Shown in pieces: positions 1 to 7,733 of a stretch of 34,794 nucleotides of DNA. The notes beneath the pieces are model-generated. The model made no database searches and had not been told where the DNA came from. It saw only the letters and a program-made list of their open reading frames with translations. The DNA lies in the IMG/VR virus record IMGVR_UViG_3300035670_000756, positions 1 to 34,794 of that record. One strand, 5' to 3'. The translations under genes and the position numbers were made by a program. Position 1 is the first letter of the stretch. Each line of letters opens with the position of its first letter. Source of the DNA: a virus.

Positions 1-738
1 AGTGGGGCAGTTGGTAGAGACATACACCTTAACACCGTAGATGTCACCAATCTGACCGTTACGGATGGAGTTAGCAGTGCCAACCTCACCAGTGAACGAC
101 TGCTCAGTGAAACGGTTAATACCCATCAGCACATTACGAGCAATAGGAGGAACGATGAAGAAGCGGTTGTCCATGGGGACATCAGCATCATCAAGCGTCT
201 GAATGACTTTACGAATACCAGCATCAGTCAGAGCAGTTTCGTTACCACTGTTGGTGTTAGCAGTGATGTCAAAAGCCGTAGCACCATCGCCACCGATAAC
301 AGCAGCGTTATAGTTGGCAGTACCACCTTGCACCAGACCAGCCAGGTTCAGCAGGTCAGTGTCAATGCGGGTAGCCAGTGCATAACCAGCGTCATCCGTG
401 TAGAAGCGACGAAGCGAGGACAGTGCCTGAACTTCAGCAAAGTCTTCAATCAGTCGGCTGTACTCAAAGTGCTTGTCAATCGTGACAGTCTTCTCAGTGC
501 CGCTCTCAGCGATGAGAGTAACCTGCGAAGAAGCAGTCTTGGCAGAAGCAGAACCACGAGCAGGAGCAGGGAAATGCACAACATCGCCCTTCTTACCTTT
601 CATGTTCATCTTCTTGATGAGGTTAGCCGCAACAAGGTTCTTCTTGTAAGCAGCGATGATTTCGTCACTCCATACCTCAGGTACGAAACCAGCGGTATTG
701 GCGGTAGATTGTGTTACATGGTTAGTTCCGAGAGCCAT
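1..738 (-). CDS. Major capsid protein, N-terminal 246 codons (cut by window edge)
   Basis: The minus-strand frame opens at ATG 738 after an AAGGAC ribosome site and stays open to base 1, so the C-terminus is missing. The translation begins MALGTNHVTQST and continues with WSDEIIAAYKKNLVAANLIKKMNMKG (split reading), then a stretch about pushing tags such as GDVVHFPAPARGSA, TVTIDKHFEYSRLIED and DADVPMDNRFFIVPP. These are typical of the HK97-fold major capsid proteins of podoviruses and cyanophages. The gene follows the scaffold gene, the usual order for this pair, with a LAGLIDADG gene lying between them. The product forms the icosahedral shell. Family assignment rests on recognised sequence patterns and on position, not on a search. 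Confidence 0.85.
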   Translation of the reverse strand, partial: MALGTNHVTQSTANTAGFVPEVWSDEIIAAYKKNLVAANLIKKMNMKGKKGDVVHFPAPARGSASAKTASSQVTLIAESGTEKTVTIDKHFEYSRLIEDFAEVQALSSLRRFYTDDAGYALATRIDTDLLNLAGLVQGGTANYNAAVIGGDGATAFDITANTNSGNETALTDAGIRKVIQTLDDADVPMDNRFFIVPPIARNVLMGINRFTEQSFTGEVGTANSIRNGQIGDIYGVKVYVSTNCPT

Positions 739-769
739 TTTTAAATGTCCTTTTTAAAAAGTTAAGTTT

Positions 770-1183
770 TTAAGATCGACCACGGTAGTTTAATTTACGA
801 ATATTTGAAACAACGCCGTCTGTTTCTTCCCACCTCATGTTGTTTTTAGCATACTTAGATCTAATCCCAACAAATTCTTTTAACAGTAGAAGTTGAGGTT
901 TCTTTTCTAGTATATATTCTTCAACAAGATTAAGTAATGGAATAATGTTTGTGTTTCCTTGAACTCTAATTGTTTTATAAGGTTTGGAGTTGTCTTTTCT
1001 ATCTGTTTCAGTTAAAGAAAAAACAATTTCGTATTCTTTAAAACAATTTACAATAAATGTTATAATAACATCTGATGTAGAAGCTAAAGAAAACACAGGT
1101 GTTACAGCCTTGTTTCTTGCTTTACATAAAGTAAAACAACCTTCTCCGTCTATCAAACCACCTAAATACGACAGTTTATGCAT
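770..1183 (-). CDS. LAGLIDADG-type homing endonuclease-like protein
   Basis: This 137-residue protein carries one LAGLIDADG-like motif near its N-terminus (YLGGLIDGEGCFTL, about residues 6-19). A single motif implies a homodimer if it is an active nuclease. The acidic residues D and E of the motif are present. Its ATG at 1183 overlaps the scaffold stop as TGATG, so translation is probably coupled; a GTG at 1186 is an alternative start. The gene is more AT-rich than the scaffold and capsid genes on either side, which suits a mobile gene inserted between them. It is free-standing: no intron is visible, since both neighbours look intact. The target site is unknown. Confidence 0.75.
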   Translation of the reverse strand: MHKLSYLGGLIDGEGCFTLCKARNKAVTPVFSLASTSDVIITFIVNCFKEYEIVFSLTETDRKDNSKPYKTIRVQGNTNIIPLLNLVEEYILEKKPQLLLLKEFVGIRSKYAKNNMRWEETDGVVSNIRKLNYRGRS

Positions 1184-1977
1184 CACCTAACACGGCCTTC
1201 TCTGTAGGCGGCAAGAATTTCGTCCTGCATAGCGTCATAACGATCTGGGTCGGTCTGCATCAATCGAATAATATCTGGTCGCCGATAGATCTTCTTTGAT
1301 GGTGCCTCGTCGTTGCCCTGAGCAGGTACTGTAGATGCGGCCTTGAGTTGCCGTTGACGATCTTGCTTTTCAGCATTCATGGTAGTATTTGCTACCTGCT
1401 GACGCTCTTTCCATGTTGACAGAAGTTCATTGGCAGAATCAAAGTCATAGGCATGTGCTTCCGCAAACAACCTAGTACGAATCTTTGATGCTGCCACCCA
1501 GTTCTGGAATGCAGGATCTTCAACAACCTGCATATAGTCTGGATGACTCTGTTTCAACAAGTTAATCGTCTCTGCTTGTCTCATCTGAAGAGCAGCCATT
1601 TCAGCCTGCTTAACCTTCGGATGATTCTCAATCGCATATTCTACAGCCTTCTTAGGATCGGCGAAGTAATCAATCTCTTGATCTTCTTGAACCTGTTGCT
1701 GCTTTGCTGAAGTTTGGGCCTTAATGAACTCATCCACAACCTTCCGTAGTTCACCAACTTCGCTACCCTGCCGACCAATTAACTTCTCTGCTTCGGCATG
1801 CATACGAATAATCTCTTTGACATCTTTGCCCCGATACTTTTCGGGAATATCATCTTCTTGAGATTCTTGTTGCTGTACTACTTCTTCTTGCGGTTTATCG
1901 ATAGAACTCTCTTGTTGAATATCAGAGAATTCTTCCGTTTCGTCCTTCATACCTTCTTCAATAAACTCTGCAGCCAT
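1183..1977 (-). CDS. Capsid scaffolding protein
   Basis: A 264-residue protein, strongly acidic and glutamine-rich in its first 60 residues, followed by long predicted helices (KEIIRMHAEAEKLIGRQGSE, about 54-73) and a basic C-terminus (KKIYRRPDIIRLMQTDPDRY). Acidic N-terminus, helical body and position directly upstream of the capsid gene are the features of T7 gp9-like scaffold proteins, which guide procapsid assembly and then leave. Sequence similarity within the family is low, so the call leans on composition and gene order: portal, two small genes, scaffold, capsid. Confidence 0.8.
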   Translation of the reverse strand: MAAEFIEEGMKDETEEFSDIQQESSIDKPQEEVVQQQESQEDDIPEKYRGKDVKEIIRMHAEAEKLIGRQGSEVGELRKVVDEFIKAQTSAKQQQVQEDQEIDYFADPKKAVEYAIENHPKVKQAEMAALQMRQAETINLLKQSHPDYMQVVEDPAFQNWVAASKIRTRLFAEAHAYDFDSANELLSTWKERQQVANTTMNAEKQDRQRQLKAASTVPAQGNDEAPSKKIYRRPDIIRLMQTDPDRYDAMQDEILAAYREGRVR

Positions 1978-2041
1978 ATTAGTCTCCTTGAGCCTTAATG
2001 CTTTTTAAAGAGAACACTTTTACAAATTGTGCGGGGTGTTC

Positions 2042-2290
2042 TTATCCGCTATACTCTTCACTTCTGCCTGTCTTACGCTCCCAGGCAATGTGGGATTGGC
2101 GGTTACGCTCCCACTTCCTAGTTGCATCAGGAAAGTCGCCACTAATGCCATCGAGAGCAATTCGTGGACAACTTATAAGCCTCATTGCTTCATTATGACA
2201 ATGAGGACAATCTACTGAAGTCACTTCTGACTCCACCAGATGTTCTGTAACATGCCCTTTGGCACATTGAAAATCAAAGTATCTAAGCAT
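2042..2290 (-). CDS. FmdB-like zinc-ribbon small protein
   Basis: An 82-residue protein with a CAKGH pair at about residues 9-13 and a CPHCH pair at about 28-32, which together look like an FmdB/CxxC zinc ribbon. The rest (FPDATRKWERNRQSHIAWERK) is basic and aromatic. Similar small zinc-ribbon proteins occur next to head genes in many podoviruses, but their role is unknown. Its start overlaps the end of the next gene upstream by 8 bases, so the two are probably translated together. Confidence 0.65.
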   Translation of the reverse strand: MLRYFDFQCAKGHVTEHLVESEVTSVDCPHCHNEAMRLISCPRIALDGISGDFPDATRKWERNRQSHIAWERKTGRSEEYSG

Positions 2291-2519
2291 TATCTAATTC
2301 CTCGTAAGATTGTTTAGTTAATTCTTCAAGGTTGATTAGATAGTTAATCATGTCCATCTGACCACGCTTGTACCAAAGGTCAGCAAGGTCATCACATCTT
2401 GTTATGTCACCAACCCCTTTACCAAGGTCAGTTAGGTCTTCAATCAGTTCCTGCCACGCAGGGTCAAGAAACAGTTGAAATCGTCGTTCGTAAAAATCTC
2501 TGAGTTCTGTATCGTTCAA
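2283..2519 (-). CDS. Conserved hypothetical protein between portal and scaffold
   Basis: A 78-residue acidic, helical protein with no motif I can name. It reads ELRDFYERRFQLFLDPAWQE near the N-terminus and DLADLWYKRGQMDMINYLIN further on. It lies in the head-gene block and overlaps the zinc-ribbon gene downstream. Position suggests a small virion or assembly protein. That is inference from context only. Confidence 0.6.
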   Translation of the reverse strand: MNDTELRDFYERRFQLFLDPAWQELIEDLTDLGKGVGDITRCDDLADLWYKRGQMDMINYLINLEELTKQSYEELDNA

Positions 2520-2600
2520 GCGTTATCTCCAATGTGAGCGCTGACTAACTTATTTAATAATGTGTAATGATAGCATAAAAAACTATTTACTAGAAAGTGC

Positions 2601-2629
2601 TTGACAAACATTATTTTTAGGTGTATCAT
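2601..2629 (+). promoter_or_regulatory. Sigma70-type promoter of the HNH-like gene
   Basis: TTGACA at 2601-2606 and TATCAT at 2624-2629 are separated by exactly 17 bases. The promoter points at the plus-strand nuclease gene starting at 2651, while the surrounding genes run the other way. A perfect -35 with a 5/6 -10 at ideal spacing is strong evidence of a host-type promoter. Confidence 0.75.
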
Positions 2630-2650
2630 TTAGTTTTTAATGGAGGCTAT

Positions 2651-3229
2651 ATGACAAACACTGAAAGAGCGCCACACTGGAAAAAACTAACTGCTGAAGA
2701 AAAGAAACAAGTTATTGAATGGGGTAAAGAAGGCGTTGGTATTATGGATATTGCAAGGCGTTTAGACTTCAAAGTTACCAAACAGCGAATAAAACAAATT
2801 CTAGACGCTGCCAAAGTACCTGTTACGGAGATTAAACGAGCAAACAACAGGAAAAAACACCACGATAAAATGTTTCAAAAATGGGGTCCAAAATGGCAGG
2901 ACAAAGAATGGCGTAGATCAGCAGTGTATGACGCTATGCGAGAAAAGTTCCGTAACAAGAAAGCACATTCATACGGGGTTGAGTTTTCAATCGACTTTGG
3001 GGATATAGTCTTTCCTACACATTGTCCTATTTTTGGTACTGAATTAGATTACTTCGCTAGTGGTAAAGAACATAATACTCCATCGTTTGATAGGATTGAC
3101 CCTAAGAAAGGTTATGTGAAAGGCAATGTTGCTATTATTTCTTTAAGAGCCAATCGAATCAAAAACGATGGTACTGCTGAAGAACATCAAAAAATTGCTG
3201 ATTTTATTAATTCTGCCTTGAAGCAATGA
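2651..3229 (+). CDS. HNH-like (homing-type) endonuclease with N-terminal HTH
   Basis: A 192-residue protein. The start at 2651 is chosen because GGAGG lies at 2642-2646; the in-frame upstream codon at 2621 overlaps the -10 box of the promoter. Residues about 15-55 form a helix-turn-helix-like segment (IMDIARRLDFKVTKQRIKQI). The C-terminal third has CPIFGTELDY, then PSFDRIDPKKGYVKGNVAII and ANRIKND, the pattern of an HNH-fold nuclease family that pairs a short HTH with the catalytic domain. The gene stands alone on the plus strand inside the minus-strand late block, and its last 23 bases overlap the end of the portal gene antisense. It is probably a free-standing mobile endonuclease. Confidence 0.75.
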   Translation: MTNTERAPHWKKLTAEEKKQVIEWGKEGVGIMDIARRLDFKVTKQRIKQILDAAKVPVTEIKRANNRKKHHDKMFQKWGPKWQDKEWRRSAVYDAMREKFRNKKAHSYGVEFSIDFGDIVFPTHCPIFGTELDYFASGKEHNTPSFDRIDPKKGYVKGNVAIISLRANRIKNDGTAEEHQKIADFINSALKQ

Positions 3230-5147
3230 CCTGCAACCGAGCAATATCAGCCTTGGTATCAATATCTTTCTCTTTCAAGGCCAGATCAGCAACTTTAACC
3301 CTACGCTCAAACTCTGCTGTGGGGTCATTGGCATCAGAAAGATACTTAGAAGCAGCAGCAGTGATCCTGGCCTGAATCTCAGCAGGTTTCAACTGAGCAT
3401 CCACAATCTCTGACTGAGCCTTGGCCTGTTTCAACTGTACATCTGCTTGCTTATCAGCCAACTCCAACTGAGCCGCTTGCATCTGCATCTGTTGAGCCAT
3501 CTGCTCTTGCTCTGAAGGCTGTGACAACTGCTGGAGTTGTTGAATCAGTTCTTCACGATTCTCCAGTCCAGAGTTTTCAATGATTGCAGTCAGGATAATC
3601 GGAGTAATCTTGCTGTCAGGGCCAAGTGTCTTCAGCAGGTTAATAAACTGAACCTGTTCAAACTCACGAGCAATGATGCCAAGATGACTTGTAGGAATGA
3701 AAGTAAAATCCCTGGTTGGAAATGCTTCAGGGTCAAACTGCATGTAACGATGAGCAGCTTTGGTGATGAAAGGAATCAAAAACTGCTCTTGAAAGTTCAC
3801 CAGAGTACGCTTAGACTTCTTGATAATCGCCATCAAAGCAGGGTTAGTGCCGTAACCTTCTGTACTATTACCTGTACTACTAATAGCACTGCTGTCAATC
3901 GTGCCAGTGGCTTGCAAAAGCATACGCTCAAACTCTTTAGCGGTGGCAAGATTACTAGGATCTAATGAACCAAATTTAAATGGTTGCAGAATCTCTGCTG
4001 GATTACCGTTGGTGAGGATTGTTTTACCAGGTCGAACCTCAAACTTAGCACCACGAGGCAACCTAGTGGCATCCATAGCCATCATAGGCACCGTTGTAAG
4101 GGCTAGAGAGTCCATGTGAGCCCTCAGTTGAGCATCGATAGCCCTCTGCATGTTGTAGCCCTTCTCAGCGATGCCACGGCCCCAGAAACGATTGGGCATG
4201 GAGTCGTTCTGGAAAGCAACAATGGGTCGATCCTTCATCATGTAAGGCGATTCTTCTGCTTTGAGGATGTATTCATCGTTGGCGATGACCACAATTGCTT
4301 CAACAAGGTCAGAAAACTCTGCCATTGACGATGAGAAACCCTCATTACCTTCGTTGAAAAGGTCAACAAACTCGTTAGAGTCAGCAGCATCAAGCAAAGA
4401 CTTAGGAACAAAGCCATAATAACGGATCAGTTTGACTTTATCATCCTGATATTCGACATCTTCCTGTACTGGCTCAAGGTCACGATCAGTAACAGCACCA
4501 GAAAGATCAACTTTCTTGTAAATTCCTGCTTCCATTGCACGAACAACATTGTGCATACCGACAAACTCTTCAATTGCACAGCCCAAAGCATCACCGATGG
4601 TGGAGGCATTAGGGTCAATCAGGAAGTTTTTAGGGTTGACTGGACGCAGTTCAACAGCAAATCGTGGTTTCTCGATCACACCAATGGCAGACAAAGGCAT
4701 GTTAGGCATTGGTTGAGTGGCTGGAATCATCTCAGTCTTCTGATTAACAACCACTTCACCGATACCAGTACCATAGATTGCTGCCAGAAGCACAATGTCA
4801 GAGACTGACTTACGAACTTCATCTTTCTTAAAGTTCTTGGTCAACTGACGCTTCATAATCTCAACATCAGCCTTGTCTTGATCATCGTCTACGATGTCAA
4901 AGAACTTCTCTCCACGACCAAAGATAGCTTCATCAATCTCAGCAGAGAAGGTCTCAATGGCTTGCTGGAGCATTGGCGTAACAATCTTGGAACGCTCAGT
5001 GTCCCTGGTGGAGTCAGCACCATCCCAGATGCCACGCCAAAGCCTTTCGTACCTTTCCCAGGATTCCAAATAATTGCCTTCTTTATGTAGCCTCCATTGC
5101 TCACAGCGTCCTAGTACCCACATTGCTAATTGATTTGAGTTGTTCAT
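3207..5147 (-). CDS. Portal (head-tail connector) protein
   Basis: A 646-residue protein directly downstream of the large terminase. It contains an N-terminal region with WERYERLWRGIWDGAD and ERSKIVTPMLQQAIETFSAE, a central region with RPIVAFQNDSMPNRFWGRGI, and a long glutamine/alanine-rich helical C-terminus (about residues 540-640: QQLQQLSQPSEQEQMAQQ and similar). These are typical of podoviral portals of the P22/cyanophage kind, which form the dodecameric ring that DNA enters and leaves by. One base separates it from the terminase stop. The Q-rich end probably forms the helical barrel. Confidence 0.85.
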   Translation of the reverse strand: MNNSNQLAMWVLGRCEQWRLHKEGNYLESWERYERLWRGIWDGADSTRDTERSKIVTPMLQQAIETFSAEIDEAIFGRGEKFFDIVDDDQDKADVEIMKRQLTKNFKKDEVRKSVSDIVLLAAIYGTGIGEVVVNQKTEMIPATQPMPNMPLSAIGVIEKPRFAVELRPVNPKNFLIDPNASTIGDALGCAIEEFVGMHNVVRAMEAGIYKKVDLSGAVTDRDLEPVQEDVEYQDDKVKLIRYYGFVPKSLLDAADSNEFVDLFNEGNEGFSSSMAEFSDLVEAIVVIANDEYILKAEESPYMMKDRPIVAFQNDSMPNRFWGRGIAEKGYNMQRAIDAQLRAHMDSLALTTVPMMAMDATRLPRGAKFEVRPGKTILTNGNPAEILQPFKFGSLDPSNLATAKEFERMLLQATGTIDSSAISSTGNSTEGYGTNPALMAIIKKSKRTLVNFQEQFLIPFITKAAHRYMQFDPEAFPTRDFTFIPTSHLGIIAREFEQVQFINLLKTLGPDSKITPIILTAIIENSGLENREELIQQLQQLSQPSEQEQMAQQMQMQAAQLELADKQADVQLKQAKAQSEIVDAQLKPAEIQARITAAASKYLSDANDPTAEFERRVKVADLALKEKDIDTKADIARLQVIASRQN

Positions 5148-5148
5148 A

Positions 5149-6405
5149 TCAATACCCTATTAAAGAATCCATCGGTTGCCATTCACTTTCTTCAAAATCA
5201 TCAGTTGCAACATTCCTTGCCAACTGAGACACATACGCTAACGCATCGACGAGATCGTCGTGGACCTGCGTTGAAGGGAACATCAATAACTGGTCTACAA
5301 ACTCTGTCCAGTCTTCTTCCTCGTTAAGAATAATCCTAGAATGCTCAAAGTTACCCTGCAATGCCCACATCACCCTGTCAGTCTTCTTTTGATTACCGTG
5401 AGTTAATTCTTCGATGTGAAAGTAAGTACCATGCCTTCTCATCAACTGTTCTAGATAACCTAAGATAGCCTGTCTAGCCATCCCCTTTTCAATTCCAACA
5501 GCAGTGGGTTCATATTCCTTTACATTCTTCATAATCCGCATAGCCGTCTCTTCAATGTCCCAACGACCATACTCAATCTTTTCTACAAACCAGACACCAT
5601 CATCAGTAACCTTGACTACTGCAATGGCAGATTGGTCTAATCTCTTATCTGCTGCTGACGAAGCAGATCTAATGTCTTTGAAGCCAGCAAGGTCAATTGC
5701 AATGTACCAAGAACCATTAGAAGGCTCAGTTCCATATTTTAACCATTGTTCTTTGAATAAGTCTGTTCCAGCGTTGTCAAAGGATGCAAGATACTCTTGT
5801 TTGAATGCGAAACTTGATAGTGTCTTCTTAGCTGCTTCAATCTCTTTAGGATCAATTGTCTCATTATCAATCGTCTTAAACAACCAACTCTTCCACTCAT
5901 CATCAGTTTCACTCGCACCTAGTTTGTACATATCATAGAAATGATTACGACCAGAGGGAGTAGAGATAAACATTGCTCTACCTTTTCTGTCTGACAGTGC
6001 TGCTCGTAATACTTTTTCCCAAATTTCAACTTTGATGTACGCAAACTCGTCCATCACAAGATAGGTTAAGCTTACGCCTCGGAGACTATCGGGGTTGTCG
6101 GCACCCCTCAGTAATATCTTTCTTTCGTTGACTAAAGTAATCTCTAAGTTGTTTACATGCGAGGATTTAATCACTGGTCTGCCTAGATCATGTAAGAGAT
6201 CCCACATAATCGATCTTGCCTGACCTAGTGTTGGTGCTACATACATCACAGCAGAACCAGCAGGACAGTTCAAAGCCTCAATCAACAAGGTAATCGCAGA
6301 CAACCTGGACTTACCTGTACGACGACCAGCAACAATCACTTTAAATCGAGTGTCATCCTTAAACACTTCTTGTTGCCACTTCAGTAGTTGAAAGTTTAGT
6401 TCCAT
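5149..6405 (-). CDS. Terminase large subunit (packaging ATPase-nuclease)
   Basis: A 418-residue protein with Walker A at residues 26-33 (AGRRTGKS), Walker B at 115-120 (YLVMDE) and a coupling motif at 147-152 (ISTPSG). The RNase-H-like nuclease domain starts with AIDLAG, putting the first catalytic Asp at 238, and ends with DDLVDALAY near residue 385. It pumps DNA into the prohead at the portal and cuts the concatemer. Its ATG overlaps the stop of the small-subunit candidate as TAATG. All key residues expected of the family are visible. Confidence 0.93.
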   Translation of the reverse strand: MELNFQLLKWQQEVFKDDTRFKVIVAGRRTGKSRLSAITLLIEALNCPAGSAVMYVAPTLGQARSIMWDLLHDLGRPVIKSSHVNNLEITLVNERKILLRGADNPDSLRGVSLTYLVMDEFAYIKVEIWEKVLRAALSDRKGRAMFISTPSGRNHFYDMYKLGASETDDEWKSWLFKTIDNETIDPKEIEAAKKTLSSFAFKQEYLASFDNAGTDLFKEQWLKYGTEPSNGSWYIAIDLAGFKDIRSASSAADKRLDQSAIAVVKVTDDGVWFVEKIEYGRWDIEETAMRIMKNVKEYEPTAVGIEKGMARQAILGYLEQLMRRHGTYFHIEELTHGNQKKTDRVMWALQGNFEHSRIILNEEEDWTEFVDQLLMFPSTQVHDDLVDALAYVSQLARNVATDDFEESEWQPMDSLIGY

Positions 6406-6875
6406 TACTTCTCTACTACATCGGTGGTAATATCGATAGTTTGACTATCAGCATTACTGGCTATGTTGCTAGAGAGGCCAGAGATGTTGATGACCACACC
6501 ACCACCAGCATTATTAGAATCTTTACTCTCAAAGTAACTGATCGGTAATGCTCTATCAAGACACATCTTCAATGCAGGGATCTGATTAGGATGACCATCA
6601 GTCAAAGCCATGTTAATCAGTGTCTTCAGCATTCTGTCGCCTTCAGACACCAACATCCTTGCACAGAGTTCTCTAGCCTTGGTGTAGTCACCGACAGGAC
6701 GACCACGCTTACCTGGTTTTAACTTTGCTTGGATGTCTGCCTTCTTAGGACGACCACCCTTATTCTTTGGCTTATCGCTTGAGACAGACACCCCAGACTC
6801 AGAGACCTGGGTAGTAGTCTCGACTAAAGAGTCGACAGTACCTTCTTTATTCTTAGTGTTCAAATTATCTTTCAT
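6405..6875 (-). CDS. Probable terminase small subunit, AT-hook-containing
   Basis: A 156-residue protein directly upstream of, and overlapping by one base, the large terminase. Two AT-hook-like segments (KGGRPKKAD near residue 39 and GKRGRPVGDY near 54) suggest DNA binding. A helical segment follows (ARELCARMLVSEGDRMLKTL), and the C-terminus is Ser/Asn/Gly-rich. Gene order and DNA-binding features fit the subunit that recognises phage DNA for packaging. No clear Shine-Dalgarno precedes ATG 6875, so translation may start weakly. It is the first gene of the leftward block. Confidence 0.65.
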   Translation of the reverse strand: MKDNLNTKNKEGTVDSLVETTTQVSESGVSVSSDKPKNKGGRPKKADIQAKLKPGKRGRPVGDYTKARELCARMLVSEGDRMLKTLINMALTDGHPNQIPALKMCLDRALPISYFESKDSNNAGGGVVINISGLSSNIASNADSQTIDITTDVVEK

Positions 6876-6946
6876 TAGAGAAAGGTTTATTAAATACTTC
6901 TTTAGTACTACTCTATAGCGTTGATAATATTAACTGCATCTATATC

Positions 6947-7050
6947 GATCGACGCAGACCTCTGTATCACTGCTGGTTCTGTCGTTAAGGACTTAAAGTT
7001 TAAAATTTAAAATCTTAAAACCCCGCTGATACAAGTCCTCTGCGTCAATC
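6947..7050. repeat. Long imperfect inverted repeat flanking an A/T core
   Basis: The left arm is GATCGACGCAGA (6947-6958) followed after four bases by TGTATCA (6963-6969). The right arm is TGATACA (7027-7033) followed after five bases by TCTGCGTCAATC (7039-7050). The outer arms match at 11 of 12 positions and the inner arms at 7 of 7. The 57 bases between the inner arms include a run of A/T blocks around 6990-7020. This could be an origin dyad or a binding site for a dimeric protein. Confidence 0.7.
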
Positions 7051-7062
7051 TATATTGAGGGT

Positions 7063-7071
7063 ATGATAGCA
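7063..7071 (-). promoter_or_regulatory. Candidate extended -10 promoter for the leftward late genes
   Basis: On the minus strand the sequence reads TGCTATCAT, an extended -10 element (TGn plus TATCAT). No good -35 box is visible upstream, which extended -10 promoters can tolerate. It lies about 190 bases before the small-terminase start, with the long dyad between them. Evidence is the motif alone. Confidence 0.3.
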
Positions 7072-7116
7072 CATTTTTACTTGATTTAGTAGTGCTTGAC
7101 TTAAATTAGTTTCTAA

Positions 7117-7166
7117 TGATGACCTTCGCAGTGTTCATTATCTGTCTCTGATGACCTTCGCAGTGT
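7117..7166. repeat. Two 18-bp direct repeats, 32-bp period
   Basis: TGATGACCTTCGCAGTGT occurs exactly at 7117-7134 and 7149-7166. The core GACCTTCGCAGT returns once more at 8225-8236, in the leader of the ArdA-like gene. The 32-base period is close to three helical turns, so bound proteins would sit on one face of the DNA. Confidence 0.85.
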
Positions 7167-7334
7167 ACAGTTTCTGATATTACACCAGCGTTAGATAATA
7201 TTATTTAATATCAACTACATAGCAATGCTCTATCTTACTCTTTTTTTTATAGATTAAAACTATCATTTTTACTTTTTGTAGATCTATGTTGGTTCAACAT
7301 AATCACCACAACATTACTACACCCCTCCCCCCGT

Positions 7335-7424
7335 CTATGTTAGTCAGTGTTCACATACTAGATGTAGTATTGTTAGTGAGTACTTACTACTAGATGTAGT
7401 AGGACTATGTTAGTCAGTACTAAC
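7335..7424. repeat. Iteron-like repeat cluster
   Basis: CTATGTTAGTCAGT occurs at 7335-7348 and 7405-7418. TACTAGATGTAGTA, itself a dyad (TACTA/TAGTA), occurs at 7356-7369 and 7388-7401, again 32 bases apart. A perfect inverted repeat GTTAGT-CAGT-ACTAAC spans 7409-7424. Degenerate relatives (TGTTAGTGAGTACT, TGTAAGTGAGTGCT) lie at about 7371 and 7447. The arrangement resembles origin iterons or a multi-site operator. Confidence 0.75.
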
Positions 7425-7619
7425 TGGGTATGGTGCAGTGTAGCATTGTAAGTGAGTGCTGACATAGGACCACTATAGACCAGTAAAGATCTAGCACAAA
7501 CCATGCCAGAAGCCAGAAGCATAAACTATGCCGAAAAGTGGTCACTAACATTGGCCCAGAAAATAATTACTATAACCCTTGTATATGTCAGGGAATACTA
7601 AGCTTATGATTTTACATTG

Positions 7620-7648
7620 TTGGTGCATTGCATCATGCCTGGGATAAT
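7620..7648 (+). promoter_or_regulatory. Candidate sigma70 early promoter
   Basis: TTGGTG at 7620-7625 and GATAAT at 7643-7648 are separated by 17 bases. The -10 is 5/6 and the -35 keeps the TTG. Initiation near 7655 would give an approximately 80-base leader containing the AC run, ending at the first early gene. The -35 is weak, so this is a candidate only. Confidence 0.4.
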
Positions 7649-7733
7649 AACCCTTCAAAGCATGTGGCACGATTTTCTCACATATAGTATTAGAAGGACC
7701 GCTGCAACACACACACACACAAAAGGAAACAAG

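Larger units (their letters stand above)
6876..7733. promoter_or_regulatory. Divergent control region and candidate replication origin
   Basis: About 860 bases without a plausible gene, between the leftward packaging/head genes and the rightward early genes. It is AT-rich and holds several repeat types listed separately: a long imperfect dyad around an A/T core, two families of direct repeats spaced by 32 bases, and a shared AGCGTT(A)GATAATATTA element at about 6918 and 7187. An (AC)7 run at 7707-7720 lies just before the first early gene's ribosome site. The position and repeat density suit both promoters and an origin. The origin role is inference. Confidence 0.6.

Noticed and set aside
2621-2650. 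Upstream start for the HNH-like gene at 2621
   Set aside because: It overlaps the -10 box of the promoter at 2624-2629, so it would not be in the transcript; ATG 2651 has a GGAGG site.
3537-3965. Open frame antisense to the portal gene
   Set aside because: No ribosome site or family pattern; the codons mirror the portal gene's helical C-terminus. Several similar antisense frames in the portal, terminase and polymerase genes were rejected for the same reason.
7333-7470. CRISPR-like array
   Set aside because: Only two copies of each repeat, short units, no regular spacers and no cas genes. The layout fits iterons or operators better.
6876-7733. tRNA or other structured RNA gene in the long non-coding stretch
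   Set aside because: No T-loop GTTCGA-like box or cloverleaf pairing was found by eye; the visible dyads are DNA-site-like. A covariance search would be decisive.
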